From contig NZ_CP006850.1 in the NCBI RefSeq assembly GCF_000523235.1, positions 5,456,001-5,520,000 of the forward strand: a DNA stretch of 64,000 nt, given 5' to 3'. Every line of letters begins with the position of its first letter. The first letter of the stretch is position 1. The translations under genes and the position numbers were made by a program. Below, one piece after another: positions 8,813 through 17,309 of this stretch. The DNA comes from Nocardia nova SH22a. GTDB lineage: Bacteria > Actinomycetota > Actinomycetes > Mycobacteriales > Mycobacteriaceae. The notes beneath the pieces were generated by a model. The model saw only the letters and a program-made list of their open reading frames with translations, did no database searches and was not told where the DNA came from.

Positions 8813-9520
8813 GTGGCGCCGTCGAATCCGCCGCTCCGTCCCATCGCCTCCCGGTCGGTGACGGCCCAGGTGACCGACGAGCTGCGTCGCTCGATTCTGT
8901 CCGGCGCACTGGCACCCGGTCGGGAGATCTCCCTCCGCGAACTGGCCGGCATGCTCGAGGTCAGCTTCATTCCGGTGCGCGAAGCCCTCCGCAGCCTGGA
9001 AAGCGAAGGGCTGGTGGTGATCCGGCCCGGGCGCAGCGCCGTCATCGCCCCGCTGGACCTGGACGATCTGCGAGCCGTCTACCGGCTGCGGCGTCAGCTC
9101 GAACCGGAGATCGCCCGGCGCGCCTGCCCACTGCTGCCCGACGGCGAGCTGGACCGCCTCGAGGCGCTGGCGGTCGAATTCGGTGACGAACAGCAGGGCA
9201 TGGACGCCATCTACGAACGCCACCACACATTCCATCTCGCACTACTGGCGCCCGCGGCGACCACCTGGGATATTCGCGTGCTGACCACGCTCTGGCGCGC
9301 CGCCGAGCGATATGTGCGCATCGGCTTCGGCATCCTCGATCCCGATCCGCGCGAACACCATCGCCGCGAACGCGCCCACGAGGACCTGGTGGCGGCCTTC
9401 CGTACTCGCGATCCCGACGCGGCCGCCGCGGCGCTGACCGATCACCTCACCCGCAACGAGCAGACGGCGGTGCGCACCTTGACGGCATGGTCCGAACCCG
9501 AACGGCGAGTGATGCCGTAG
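8813..9520 (+). CDS. GntR/FCD-family transcriptional regulator
   Basis: A 235-residue regulator. The N-terminal winged helix shows SVTAQVTDELRRSILSGALAPGREISLRELAGMLEVSFIPVREALRSLESEGLV in pieces typical of FadR/VanR-type proteins. The C-terminal helical FCD domain (from about residue 85) has metal-site candidates in ERHHTFHLALL and the terminal DHLTRNEQ. GTG 8813 is preferred because GTGAGG precedes it and upstream in-frame residues look non-coding. It is divergent from the hydrolase/hydroxylase/amidohydrolase operon and most likely controls it in response to a carboxylate intermediate. Confidence 0.88.
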   Translation: MAPSNPPLRPIASRSVTAQVTDELRRSILSGALAPGREISLRELAGMLEVSFIPVREALRSLESEGLVVIRPGRSAVIAPLDLDDLRAVYRLRRQLEPEIARRACPLLPDGELDRLEALAVEFGDEQQGMDAIYERHHTFHLALLAPAATTWDIRVLTTLWRAAERYVRIGFGILDPDPREHHRRERAHEDLVAAFRTRDPDAAAAALTDHLTRNEQTAVRTLTAWSEPERRVMP

Positions 9521-9544
9521 CCGGGCTCGCGCCCGCGAGATGGC

Positions 9545-9572
9545 CACCGCCACGAACATCTCTGTGGCGGTG
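9545..9572. terminator. Terminator hairpin between convergent GntR and E2 genes
   Basis: CACCGCCAC (9545-9553) and GTGGCGGTG (9564-9572) form a perfect nine-base stem with a ten-base loop, midway in the 68-base gap between two convergent genes. On the plus strand ACCGTTTC follows, a short T-run. Likely bidirectional. Confidence 0.6.
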
Positions 9573-9588
9573 ACCGTTTCGATTGCCG

Positions 9589-10797
9589 TCAGACCAGCTC
9601 CTCGGCGGTGAATCCGCTGTCGAGCCTGCGGCGCACCGTGGCGAGATACCGTGCGGCGTCGGCGCCGTCGATGATCCGATGGTCGTAGGACAGCGACAAG
9701 TACACCATCGACCGGACGCCGAACGAGACCGCGCCCGTGCTGTCGTGTTGTGGCACAACGCGTTCGGCCACCGCGCCCATGCCGAGAACGGCCGATTGCG
9801 GCTGGTTGACGATCGGGGTGTCGAACAGCGCCCCGCGGCTGCCGGTATTGGTGATCGTGAAGGTGCCGCCCGACAGTGTGTCCGGGCCGATCCTCCCGGA
9901 ACGAACCAGCTCGGCATTCTCCGTGATCGCCTGCGCGAGAGCAGGAATGTTCAGCTTCTGCGCATCCCTGATGACCGGCACCATCAATCCTTTCGAACTG
10001 TCGACTGCCATCCCCAGGTGCACCGCCGCGTGATACGTCACTTCGGTGCAGTCGGCGTTCACGGCGGCGTTGATCACCGGATGCTCGGCCAGCGCTTCGA
10101 TCGCCGCCTTCGTGAAGAACGGCAGGAACGACAACTTCACGCCGGTACGCCCAAGGAAGTCGGCCTTGCTCTCGTCCCGCAGCCTGGCGATCCGGGTGAC
10201 ATCGGCCTCCACGACCGTGGTCAGCTGCGCGGAGGTCTGCAGCGACTCGAGCATCCGCCGCGCGATCGTCTGCCGAATGCGCGGCAGGCGTTCGACCCGG
10301 TCACCCGGCTGTGCCGACGGAATATGTGCTGTCACACCAGTTTCCGATGGTGTGGCCGACAACGACACCGCCGGTCCACCACCGATCGCGGGGTTGCTGC
10401 CGTCCGGTGTGGTAGCCGCACTCACCGCTACATCACGGACCGCAGCGCTCTCGCTGGACGATTCCGCCGCGGTCCCACTCTCGGTTGCGGAGATGTGCGG
10501 CGGCTCGGATGTGGCGTCGGTCGGCGATTCGGAAGCCGGGTCCGGGGTGCCGATGAGTGCCAACGCACCGCCGATGGGTACGACCTCGTCTTCGGCGGCG
10601 AGGATCTCGAGAAGAGTTCCGGCCGCCGGGGCGGGGATTTCGGAATCGACCTTGTCGGTGGCTACTTCGAGTAGGGGTTCGTCCGCGGTGACCTCCTCGC
10701 CGGGCCGTTTCAGCCAGCGGGTGACGGTGACCTCGGTGATGTTGTCGCCCAGCGGCGGCACGGTGACGGTGGTTCCGGTGATCTGTCGGGTGGGCAT
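9589..10797 (-). CDS. 2-oxoacid dehydrogenase E2 (dihydrolipoyl acyltransferase), short form
   Basis: A 402-residue E2. Residues 8-80 form one lipoyl domain with the lipoylated Lys49 in ATDKVDSEI. A linker rich in Ser, Thr, Ala and Pro follows (about 80-165). The catalytic acyltransferase domain follows, with RIRQTIARRMLESLQ and the active-site motif SYDHRIIDGADAARYL. I find no peripheral subunit-binding domain between linker and catalytic core, the module that normally tethers E1 or E3. It transfers the acyl group from E1 to CoA. It sits 21 bases after the E1 gene in the same operon; no E3 gene is present nearby, so the housekeeping lipoamide dehydrogenase must serve. Confidence 0.9.
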   Translation of the reverse strand: MPTRQITGTTVTVPPLGDNITEVTVTRWLKRPGEEVTADEPLLEVATDKVDSEIPAPAAGTLLEILAAEDEVVPIGGALALIGTPDPASESPTDATSEPPHISATESGTAAESSSESAAVRDVAVSAATTPDGSNPAIGGGPAVSLSATPSETGVTAHIPSAQPGDRVERLPRIRQTIARRMLESLQTSAQLTTVVEADVTRIARLRDESKADFLGRTGVKLSFLPFFTKAAIEALAEHPVINAAVNADCTEVTYHAAVHLGMAVDSSKGLMVPVIRDAQKLNIPALAQAITENAELVRSGRIGPDTLSGGTFTITNTGSRGALFDTPIVNQPQSAVLGMGAVAERVVPQHDSTGAVSFGVRSMVYLSLSYDHRIIDGADAARYLATVRRRLDSGFTAEELV

Positions 10798-10818
10798 GAA
10801 AATCGTTGTGTCCTCGGT

Positions 10819-13146
10819 TCAGTCGACGACGTCGAGCGCGGCGCGCACGATGCTGTCGGTGTCGATGCCGTGGTGGCGGTAGACGTCGTCGAGCGCGCCG
10901 GACTGACCGAATCCGGTCACGCCCAGGGATGCGCCGCGCACGCGGTTGATTCCCGCGAGGAAGCTCAGGGTGTGCGGATGTCCGTCGATCACCGTCACGA
11001 GGGGGCGGGCCCGTTCGGCGGGAAAGACCTGATCCAGAATCCAGGACGGCGCATCGGTCAGTCCCGCGCGCGCCTGCACCGCCTCGAACAGCCGTCCGGC
11101 GCTGGTCACGCAGACCACATCGGCCTCGATTTCGTTCTGCGCCAGGCGATCCGCGGCGGCTAGCACCTCGGTGACGGTCGCTCCCGTGCCGACCAGCGTC
11201 ACCGCCGGAGCGCTCGCCGTGCGCAGCCGGTACGCACCGGCGATCACCTGGCGGCGACGGCGTTCCCGCGCGGCCGGGTCGTCCGGCACCGCGGCGAGCG
11301 TCTGATCGACCGGACGGGTCGACAGCCGCAGATACGAGGAGCTGCCGCCGGGCCGCCCCAACCGCGAAAGCGATTCCAGCAGAGTCCATTCCACCTCGAT
11401 GGCGAAGGCCGGTTCGTAACTCACGCAGCCCGGCTGCTCCAGCCCGATCGACGGTGTCTTGATCGACTGATGCGCCCCGCCCTCGGCCGCCAGGCTCACC
11501 CCGGACGGCGTGCCGACCAGAATCGATTGCCCACCGGCGTAGATGCCGTAGGACCAGGGCTCGAGGGCGCGTTCGACGAAGGGGTCGTAGAGGACACCGA
11601 TCGGGAACAGCGGCTGTCCCCATCGGCTCCAGGTGGCGCCGAGTTCGCCGATCAGGCCGACCAGATTCGTCTCGGCGATGCCCAGTTCCATGTGCTGGCC
11701 GGTCGGTCGCTCCCGCCAGTGCATGATGGTCTCCGCGTCGTCGTCGAACCAGTCGCGCCGTTCGGTCGGCGACCACACCCCGACCTTGTTCAACCATCCG
11801 GCCAGATTGGTGCTCGAGGTGACATCGGGGCTCACCGTGATCACCCGCTGCGCGGCGTCCGGCGCCTGCCGGGTCAGATCCAGCAGCACCCGCCCCAGCG
11901 CGGCCTGCGTACTCGACCTGCCGGAGGGGGTGCGGCCGATATCGGTGGGCAGCGCGGGGCGCGGCGCCTCGGGGAGCCGGGTGCGATGCAGCCGGTCGGC
12001 GGTCGCCCGGCACAACCGGCCCGCGTCGGTCGCGGCGTCGAAGAGGCCCCAGGGGTGCTCGGCGTCGGTGCCGAGTTCGGCTGCCAGAGCGGCGAATTGG
12101 TCGTTGGTCAGCAGCGACGAGTGATTCTGCGGATGGCCCTCGGTGGGCAGGCCGTAGCCCTTGATCGTGTAGGCGATGATGACCGTGGGGCGGGTGTCGT
12201 CGATCTGCGCGTACGCCGCCCGCAGTGCGTCCAGATCGTGGCCGCCGAGGTTGCGGATCGCCCGGACGAGCGTTTCGTCGCCGAGTTCGGCGATCAGGCC
12301 GGTGATCGCCTGCGCCTGCGGTCCGTCCCCGGGCAGCCGAGTCCGAATCTCGTCCGCCCCGCAGCGCAGCAGGCGCTGATACTCCGGATTGGGCATGGCC
12401 AGAATCCGGGCCCGCAGCGCCTCACCGCCGGGACGCCGGAACAGTTCTTCGAGCAGCGTGCCGAACGTGACGGTGATGACCTGCCAACCGGCCGCGTCGA
12501 ACATCTTCGCCAACCGGCCCGCGGCGATGGTGGGCACCACCCGGTCCAGCGACTGCCGGTTCAGGTCGACGATCCACACGACCTCGCCGAGTTCGGCGAC
12601 CGCCGGATCCAGGATCGCCTCCCACACCGCGCCCTCGTCCAGTTCCGCGTCGCCGACCAGCGAATACTGCCGTCCCGCGCCGGTCGATCCGATCGCGGCG
12701 TCGACATAGCGGCGCGCGACCGCACCCCAGATCGGTGCGGTGGCGCCGATACCGACCGATCCGGTGGAGTAGTCCACCGGATCGGGATCCTTCGACCGGC
12801 TCGGATACGACTGCAGACCACCGAATTCCCGCAGCGTCGTCAGATACTTCTCGTCCAGCTCGCCCAGCAGATAGTTGATCGCGTGCAGCACCGGCGACGC
12901 GTGCGGTTTCACCGACACCCGGTCGCCGGGGCGGAGCTGTTCGAACCACAGCGAGGTCATGATCGACACCATCGAGGCACACGACGCCTGATGCCCGCCG
13001 ACCTTCAATCCGGTCGGATTCGGCCGAATCCGGTTGGCGTGGTGGATGATCGCGGTCGACAACCACAGCACACGACGCTGAATCTCGTCGAGCGGGTCGA
13101 CACGCGCATCCGGCGCGGACGGCGGAGCGGAGAGGGTTGCGGTCAT
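10819..13146 (-). CDS. AceE-like homodimeric 2-oxoacid dehydrogenase E1
   Basis: A 775-residue thiamine-diphosphate enzyme of the AceE/transketolase-like type with both halves in one chain. The cofactor motif is GDAELDEGAVWEAILDPA followed by VWIVDLNRQSLDRV, matching the AceE pattern of a GDxE motif followed by an N-x-Q-x-L-D segment. IIAYTIKGYGLPTEGHPQNHSSLL and the C-terminal pyrimidine domain GIAETNLVGLIGELG are also visible. It is about 110 residues shorter than enteric AceE. Paired with an E2 and a divergent Lrp regulator, it resembles MdeB-type 2-ketobutyrate dehydrogenase loci more than the housekeeping PDH, so a branched or short-chain 2-oxoacid from amino-acid breakdown is a reasonable guess. 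ATG 13146 has AGGAAG upstream. Confidence 0.9.
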   Translation of the reverse strand: MTATLSAPPSAPDARVDPLDEIQRRVLWLSTAIIHHANRIRPNPTGLKVGGHQASCASMVSIMTSLWFEQLRPGDRVSVKPHASPVLHAINYLLGELDEKYLTTLREFGGLQSYPSRSKDPDPVDYSTGSVGIGATAPIWGAVARRYVDAAIGSTGAGRQYSLVGDAELDEGAVWEAILDPAVAELGEVVWIVDLNRQSLDRVVPTIAAGRLAKMFDAAGWQVITVTFGTLLEELFRRPGGEALRARILAMPNPEYQRLLRCGADEIRTRLPGDGPQAQAITGLIAELGDETLVRAIRNLGGHDLDALRAAYAQIDDTRPTVIIAYTIKGYGLPTEGHPQNHSSLLTNDQFAALAAELGTDAEHPWGLFDAATDAGRLCRATADRLHRTRLPEAPRPALPTDIGRTPSGRSSTQAALGRVLLDLTRQAPDAAQRVITVSPDVTSSTNLAGWLNKVGVWSPTERRDWFDDDAETIMHWRERPTGQHMELGIAETNLVGLIGELGATWSRWGQPLFPIGVLYDPFVERALEPWSYGIYAGGQSILVGTPSGVSLAAEGGAHQSIKTPSIGLEQPGCVSYEPAFAIEVEWTLLESLSRLGRPGGSSSYLRLSTRPVDQTLAAVPDDPAARERRRRQVIAGAYRLRTASAPAVTLVGTGATVTEVLAAADRLAQNEIEADVVCVTSAGRLFEAVQARAGLTDAPSWILDQVFPAERARPLVTVIDGHPHTLSFLAGINRVRGASLGVTGFGQSGALDDVYRHHGIDTDSIVRAALDVVD

Positions 13147-13171
13147 GGCGGCTTCCTGGATCGATGCGAGA

Positions 13172-13188
13172 CGCTCGCGGTGCGAGCG
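13172..13188 (-). other. Tight hairpin in the E1 mRNA leader
   Basis: CGCTCGC (13172-13178) and GCGAGCG (13182-13188) form a perfect seven-base stem with a three-base loop, 26 bases before the E1 start codon on the minus strand. With the larger hairpin next to it this could control E1 translation or transcript stability. Confidence 0.45.
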
Positions 13189-13205
13189 AGAGGTTGTCGA
13201 AGAGA

Positions 13206-13244
13206 CCCGGCCCACCACGGGCGCGGTGGACCCGCGGGGCCGGG
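13206..13244 (-). other. Large GC hairpin in the E1 leader
   Basis: CCCGGCCC (13206-13213) pairs with GGGCCGGG (13237-13244). Inside the loop CCACC and GGTGG can pair again. The element lies about 60 bases upstream of the E1 ATG in the divergent region with the Lrp gene. It may be an attenuator-like structure or simply a barrier to antisense transcription; no T-run follows it. Confidence 0.4.
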
Positions 13245-13349
13245 CCGTCGGGCGATCGGATCGCGATCGACCGAAACAGTCATCTGTTGTGCAGAACTGT
13301 CAACGCAGTGCAGCATGGATGGAATATTCGAGCAACCATGCCCGGATGA

Positions 13350-13359
13350 ATTGATCAAT
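13350..13359. promoter_or_regulatory. Palindrome ATTGATCAAT, candidate Lrp operator
   Basis: A perfect ten-base AT-rich palindrome in the E1/Lrp divergent region, 43 bases before the Lrp ATG, with a further AT-rich patch GGAATATTCG at 13321-13330. Lrp/AsnC proteins prefer AT-rich palindromes, so this is a sensible autoregulatory and E1-E2 control site. Confidence 0.4.
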
Positions 13360-13402
13360 ATGCACGCGCACCGGGTGGTCGCGCTGCCGGAAGGTTGGCG
13401 AT

Positions 13403-13894
13403 ATGGCAAGCAGAGCAACGGCCGACTCGATCGACGCCCGGCTGCTGTCGGCGCTCAACGACGAGCCGCGCGCCGCGACCATCACCCTCGCCGACCGAAT
13501 CGGCGTGTCCCGCAATACCGTTCAGGCCAGGCTGAACCGATGGGACGAAGCGGGCACCCTGAAATCCTTCGAGCACCGCGTCGATCCGAGCGCTCTCGGG
13601 TATCCGCTGCAGGCGTTCGTCCTCACCAATGTCAAACAGCGCCGCCTCGCCGAGGTCGCCGAGGCGCTCGACCAGGTTCCCGAGGTCGTGGAGGTGCACG
13701 GGCTCAGCGGGATGGCCGATCTGCTGATCCAGGTGGTCGCCCGCGACGCCGACGATCTGTATCGGGTGGCCGGGCACATTCTCGGCATCAAAGGCGTCAA
13801 GCGCACGACGACCGCGCTGGTGATGCGCAGCCTGGTCGACTACCGGCTCACCCCGCTCATCGACCGGCTCACCGACGACACCTCCGCGGGCTGA
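13403..13894 (+). CDS. Lrp/AsnC-family transcriptional regulator
   Basis: A 163-residue feast/famine regulator. The N-terminal helix-turn-helix reads DARLLSALNDEPRAATITLADRIGVSRNTVQARLNRW and the C-terminal RAM domain (from about residue 70) has VVEVHGLSGMADLLIQVVARDADDLYRV. These proteins sense an amino acid or its oxoacid and switch nearby genes. GGAAGG stands eight bases before the ATG. The gene is divergent from the E1-E2 operon, the same arrangement as Lrp-type MdeR beside the methionine-catabolic mde genes of pseudomonads, which supports an amino-acid-derived 2-oxoacid as substrate of the complex. Confidence 0.92.
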   Translation: MASRATADSIDARLLSALNDEPRAATITLADRIGVSRNTVQARLNRWDEAGTLKSFEHRVDPSALGYPLQAFVLTNVKQRRLAEVAEALDQVPEVVEVHGLSGMADLLIQVVARDADDLYRVAGHILGIKGVKRTTTALVMRSLVDYRLTPLIDRLTDDTSAG

Positions 13895-14074
13895 TTCGCG
13901 CACGAGTTCCGATAGCGGACAATCGACGCCGCATTGCGGATATTTCTCGGTCGCGAGCGCTTTTACGATGACTCGCACAGTAAGTGATCCAGGTAACACC
14001 GGAGCATTCCGAATTTCTCCGGAATACCCCCGCGAAACGCTGTCGAGGCGCCTGGACGTCCGCAAAGGAAACAT

Positions 14075-14650
14075 ATGTCGAACAAGCCGAAATTCGCGCA
14101 CGTCGTATTCCAGACCGGCCAGCCGAACGTGGTGCGGGACTGGTATTGCGCGGTGCTCGACGGTCACGTCGTCTACCAGGACGAGGCGCTGTGCTTCATC
14201 ACCTTCGACGACGAGCACCACCGGGTCGCGCTGCTGACTCCCCCGACGCCGCTCGAACCCCGGAACCCGGCCGCGGCAGGCGCACACCACGTCGCCTACA
14301 CCTTCGACCATCTCGACGATCTGCTGGACCGCTATCAGGCATTGCGCGATCGCGGAATACATCCGGCCGTCTGCATCGCCCACGGCGTCACCACCTCGAT
14401 GTATTACCGGGACCCGGACGGCAATTTCGTGGAAATGCAGATCGACAATTTCGCCGAACCCGAACAAGCCACCGAATATATGCGGGGCCCGGAATACGCG
14501 GCCGATTCGGTCGGTCCGGCCTTCGATCCGGAGGCCATGCTCGCCGCCCGCCGTGACGGCGCCGATGTCGGCGAGCTCACCACCCGCAGTTGGTCGCTGC
14601 GCGCGAAACTGCCCAGCCCGATGCCGGTGCTGATCGGCGCGGCGAACTGA
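14075..14650 (+). CDS. VOC-superfamily (extradiol dioxygenase-like) protein
   Basis: A 191-residue single vicinal-oxygen-chelate module. Candidate metal ligands are His9 (FAHVVF), His71 or His72 (AHHVAYTF) and Glu120 (DPDGNFVEMQI), the classic H-H-E set of extradiol dioxygenases and glyoxalases. Two-module aromatic extradiol enzymes have around 290-300 residues, so this is a short, one-module form with an extra C-terminal tail of about 60 residues. It leads an apparent operon with a group D flavin monooxygenase and an AraC regulator, so hydroxylation followed by ring cleavage is possible. Start supported by CAAAGGAAACAT spacing. Confidence 0.82.
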   Translation: MSNKPKFAHVVFQTGQPNVVRDWYCAVLDGHVVYQDEALCFITFDDEHHRVALLTPPTPLEPRNPAAAGAHHVAYTFDHLDDLLDRYQALRDRGIHPAVCIAHGVTTSMYYRDPDGNFVEMQIDNFAEPEQATEYMRGPEYAADSVGPAFDPEAMLAARRDGADVGELTTRSWSLRAKLPSPMPVLIGAAN

Positions 14651-14720
14651 CGGCCGCACCGAGCCGATCCTCGAAAAGCACCGCACTCGTGCCTGTTTCC
14701 CATTCCCGGAAGGAACGACC

Positions 14721-15926
14721 ATGACCGCGACCATCACCGAATCGACCGAGCAGACCCCCACCCCGTCCGAACTCGTCGAGCGGGTCCGGGCACTGCAACC
14801 GCTGCTCGCGAGCAATGCCGCCCGAGGTGAGGCCGACCGCCGTGTGGTCGAGGAGTCGATCACCGCGCTGACCGAGGCGGGCGTCTTCAGAATCGCCCAG
14901 CCGCGCCGATACGGCGGCTACGAAACCTCGATGCGCACCATGCTCGACGTCTCGTCCGCCGTCGCCGAAGCGGACGGCGGCACCGCGTGGGTCGTCACCC
15001 TCTCCAATGTCTGCGCCTGGCTGACCGGCCTGTTCGGCGAACGAGCTCAGGACGACGTCTGGGCGCAGACGCCGGAGGCGAAGGTGTCCGGCGTGCTGTC
15101 GCCGACCGCGGAGGCGGTACGCACCGACGGCGGATTCCGGGTCACCGGCCGCTGGTACTACAACTCCGGTTCCTGGCATGCGAGCTGGGCCGTCCTCGGA
15201 CTCCCACTCACGGACGACCAGGGCGAAATCGTCGATCAGGGGCTCGCGCTGGTGCCCCGCGGCGATCTCGAGCTGGAGGAGACCTGGTTCGTCGCGGGAA
15301 TGAAATCCTCCGGATCGAACTGCCTGATCGCCACCGACATCTTCGTCCCCGACCACCGCATTCTCCGGGTTCCCGGCGCGATCGAGGGCGAGAACGCCAA
15401 CGAGCACATCGATGAAGTCCTGTACCGGTCGGCGTTCGTTCCGATGCTGTCGCTGGTGCTCGCCGGTCCGCAGCTCGGCATGGGCCGCAAGGCGCTCGAA
15501 CTGGTGACGGCGAAAGCGGCGACGAAACCGATCTCCTACACCTTCTACACCGCACAGTCGGATTCGGTGGCGTTCCAGATGCAGATCGCCGAGGCCGCCA
15601 TGCTCATCGACACCGCGCACCTGCACGCCTACCGCGCCGCCGACGATATCGATGCGGCGGCCGCGGCCGGTGTCTACCCGGACGTACTCGCCCGCACCCG
15701 CGTGCGCGCCGACACCGGCTGGGTACTCGACCACATCACCAAGGCGATCGACATCCTGCTCAGCGCGCACGGCGCCGGAAGTTTCGCGGAAGTCAATCCG
15801 CTGCAACGCATCTGGCGAGACTCCGCCGTCGCCGCCCGCCACGCCGTCACCCTTCCGGCGGTGAACTACGAGATCTACGGCAAGGCGCTGCTCGGGCGCG
15901 ACGACCAGATCACCCCGCTGATCTGA
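14721..15926 (+). CDS. Acyl-CoA-dehydrogenase-fold (group D, HsaA-like) flavin monooxygenase
   Basis: A 401-residue protein with the acyl-CoA dehydrogenase fold: N-terminal helices (LVERVRALQPLL), the middle beta domain with VTGRWYYNSGSWHASWAVLGLPL, and C-terminal helices. Lack of the ACAD catalytic Glu region and the motif MKSSGSNCLIATDIFVPDHR match HsaA/HpaH-type two-component hydroxylases that use reduced flavin from a partner reductase to hydroxylate phenols. No flavin reductase gene is adjacent, so it must borrow one. It is 70 bases downstream of the VOC gene and 59 bases upstream of the AraC gene. GGAAGG precedes the ATG. Confidence 0.88.
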   Translation: MTATITESTEQTPTPSELVERVRALQPLLASNAARGEADRRVVEESITALTEAGVFRIAQPRRYGGYETSMRTMLDVSSAVAEADGGTAWVVTLSNVCAWLTGLFGERAQDDVWAQTPEAKVSGVLSPTAEAVRTDGGFRVTGRWYYNSGSWHASWAVLGLPLTDDQGEIVDQGLALVPRGDLELEETWFVAGMKSSGSNCLIATDIFVPDHRILRVPGAIEGENANEHIDEVLYRSAFVPMLSLVLAGPQLGMGRKALELVTAKAATKPISYTFYTAQSDSVAFQMQIAEAAMLIDTAHLHAYRAADDIDAAAAAGVYPDVLARTRVRADTGWVLDHITKAIDILLSAHGAGSFAEVNPLQRIWRDSAVAARHAVTLPAVNYEIYGKALLGRDDQITPLI

Positions 15927-15985
15927 CCTGCGCCGGCACACCGATCGGTACGCTGAGGGCGAGTAGCGATCACCGAGGACCCGCC

Positions 15986-17011
15986 ATGCTCGAACTACCG
16001 TCCCTCGCCTTCTCCGGCGCGGCCGGCAACCTCCGGCACCGGAGTATCACCTGCGCGACCGATGACTTCGACGAATATCGCGCCAGCATCCTGCACGCCT
16101 ACTACCCCGCCCGGCTGGATCTCGTCGGGCCGCGCCGGCCGCTGTCGCAGGCCCGCATGTCGGCGGTGCAGCTCACCGATATGACCATCGGCATCGTCCG
16201 CTTCGGCGCCGAGGTCTGCATCGATCCGGGTGACGTGGGCGGCTACCACGTCGACATCCCCGTCCGGGGATCGCTGGCGACGAGCTGCGGCTCGCAGCAG
16301 CTCGTCGCCACACCCGGGCGCGCCGCGATCTACACCCCCGGCGAGCACACCTATCTGTCCTCCTGGGGCGCCGACACCACACAGGTCAGCATGAAGATCC
16401 ACCGCTCGACACTGGAACGGGAGCTGGGCAAGATCCTCGGCCGTCCCTTGGGCGACCGGGTCCGATTCGACATCGACTTCGACCTCACCACCTCCGCCGG
16501 GCGCCGCTGGCTGTCGACCCTGCAGATCCTGCTCGACACCCTCTCCGACCCGGACCCGGTACCCGACCCCGCGCTCGCGGCACAGGTCACCTGTCTGGAA
16601 CGGTCGCTGATCGTGGGATTGCTCGTGGGACAACGCCATTCGATGAGCGACACCCTGCGTTCCGATCCCGTCGGCACCCGCCACCCGGTCGCACTGCAGA
16701 AGGCACTGGACCTGATCGCCGCCACCCCCGGCGCCCAGTTCACCATCGCCGACCTCGCCGAGGCGGCCGGTATCGGCGCGCGGCAACTACAGAAACAATT
16801 CCACGAACGACTCGGCACGAGCCCGTCGGAATACCTCCGCAACGCGCGCCTGGACGGTGCACGCTCGGATCTGCGACGCCGGGAGTACGGCGCAACCGTC
16901 AGCGATATCGCATTCCGGTGGGGATTCAACCATCTCGGCCGCTTCGCCTACTACTACGAGCGAAAGTTCGGCGAAACCCCTTCGCGGACATTGGGTATCC
17001 GAGCGGGGTAA
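15986..17011 (+). CDS. AraC/XylS-family transcriptional activator
   Basis: A 341-residue regulator. The N-terminal ligand-binding region is of the AraC-binding-like (NphR/XylS-style) type, with GYHVDIPVRGSL and AAIYTPGEHTYLSSW. The C-terminal tandem helix-turn-helix is clear from about residue 245: FTIADLAEAAGIGARQLQKQFHERLGTSPSEYLRNARLDGARSDL, then TVSDIAFRWGFNHLGRFAYYYERKFGETPS. Relatives activate aromatic degradation genes. It follows the VOC/monooxygenase pair in the same direction and probably activates them in response to a phenolic inducer. GAGGA lies upstream of the ATG. Confidence 0.9.
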   Translation: MLELPSLAFSGAAGNLRHRSITCATDDFDEYRASILHAYYPARLDLVGPRRPLSQARMSAVQLTDMTIGIVRFGAEVCIDPGDVGGYHVDIPVRGSLATSCGSQQLVATPGRAAIYTPGEHTYLSSWGADTTQVSMKIHRSTLERELGKILGRPLGDRVRFDIDFDLTTSAGRRWLSTLQILLDTLSDPDPVPDPALAAQVTCLERSLIVGLLVGQRHSMSDTLRSDPVGTRHPVALQKALDLIAATPGAQFTIADLAEAAGIGARQLQKQFHERLGTSPSEYLRNARLDGARSDLRRREYGATVSDIAFRWGFNHLGRFAYYYERKFGETPSRTLGIRAG

Positions 17012-17216
17012 CGGACCTGATGTGAACGTCGCGATCGAAGCTCTTGCCCCACAGCGACATTCATTGCTTTCCCACCCCGAGTGGTGACACCGGCCCCGCG
17101 GCGTCGACCGCCGACTCCGCGCACCGGAGAAGCCGACCACAGCGGTTCCGCACCCAACCCGGAGGTCTCCTCATCGCTGCGTCGAGCGGCGAGACCATCA
17201 CTACGTCAAAAGCAAC

Positions 17217-17232
17217 ATGTAAGTCTTGACAT
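17217..17232. promoter_or_regulatory. PadR box ATGT-N8-ACAT (site C) before the P450 operon
   Basis: The sequence ATGTAAGTCTTGACAT fits ATGT-N8-ACAT. Its reverse complement ATGTCAAGACTTACAT differs from the site at 34934 by one base, and the match continues into the flanking GTTG. It overlaps the -35 hexamer TTGACA of the P450 promoter, so bound PadR would block RNA polymerase. Confidence 0.7.
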
Positions 17233-17255
17233 GACAGTGGTGACGGTCACATACT
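17226..17255 (+). promoter_or_regulatory. P450-operon promoter with spacer palindrome
   Basis: TTGACA (17226-17231) and CATACT (17250-17255) are separated by 18 bases. The spacer ends in GTGACGGTCAC (17240-17250), an almost perfect palindrome with a single central base, a possible second operator. The rest of the 298-base gap 17012-17309 shows no gene. The P450 ATG is 55 bases downstream. Confidence 0.55.
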
Positions 17256-17309
17256 TGTGCCCAACCAGCGGGATGCGTCCCGTCTCGAGGTTGAAAATGA
17301 GGAGCATGT

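Noticed and set aside
10819..13146. Transketolase as the identity of the E1
   Set aside because: The GDxE-type motif with the following N-x-Q-x-L-D segment, the full length and the E2 neighbour match AceE-like E1 proteins; transketolase would lack an E2 partner.
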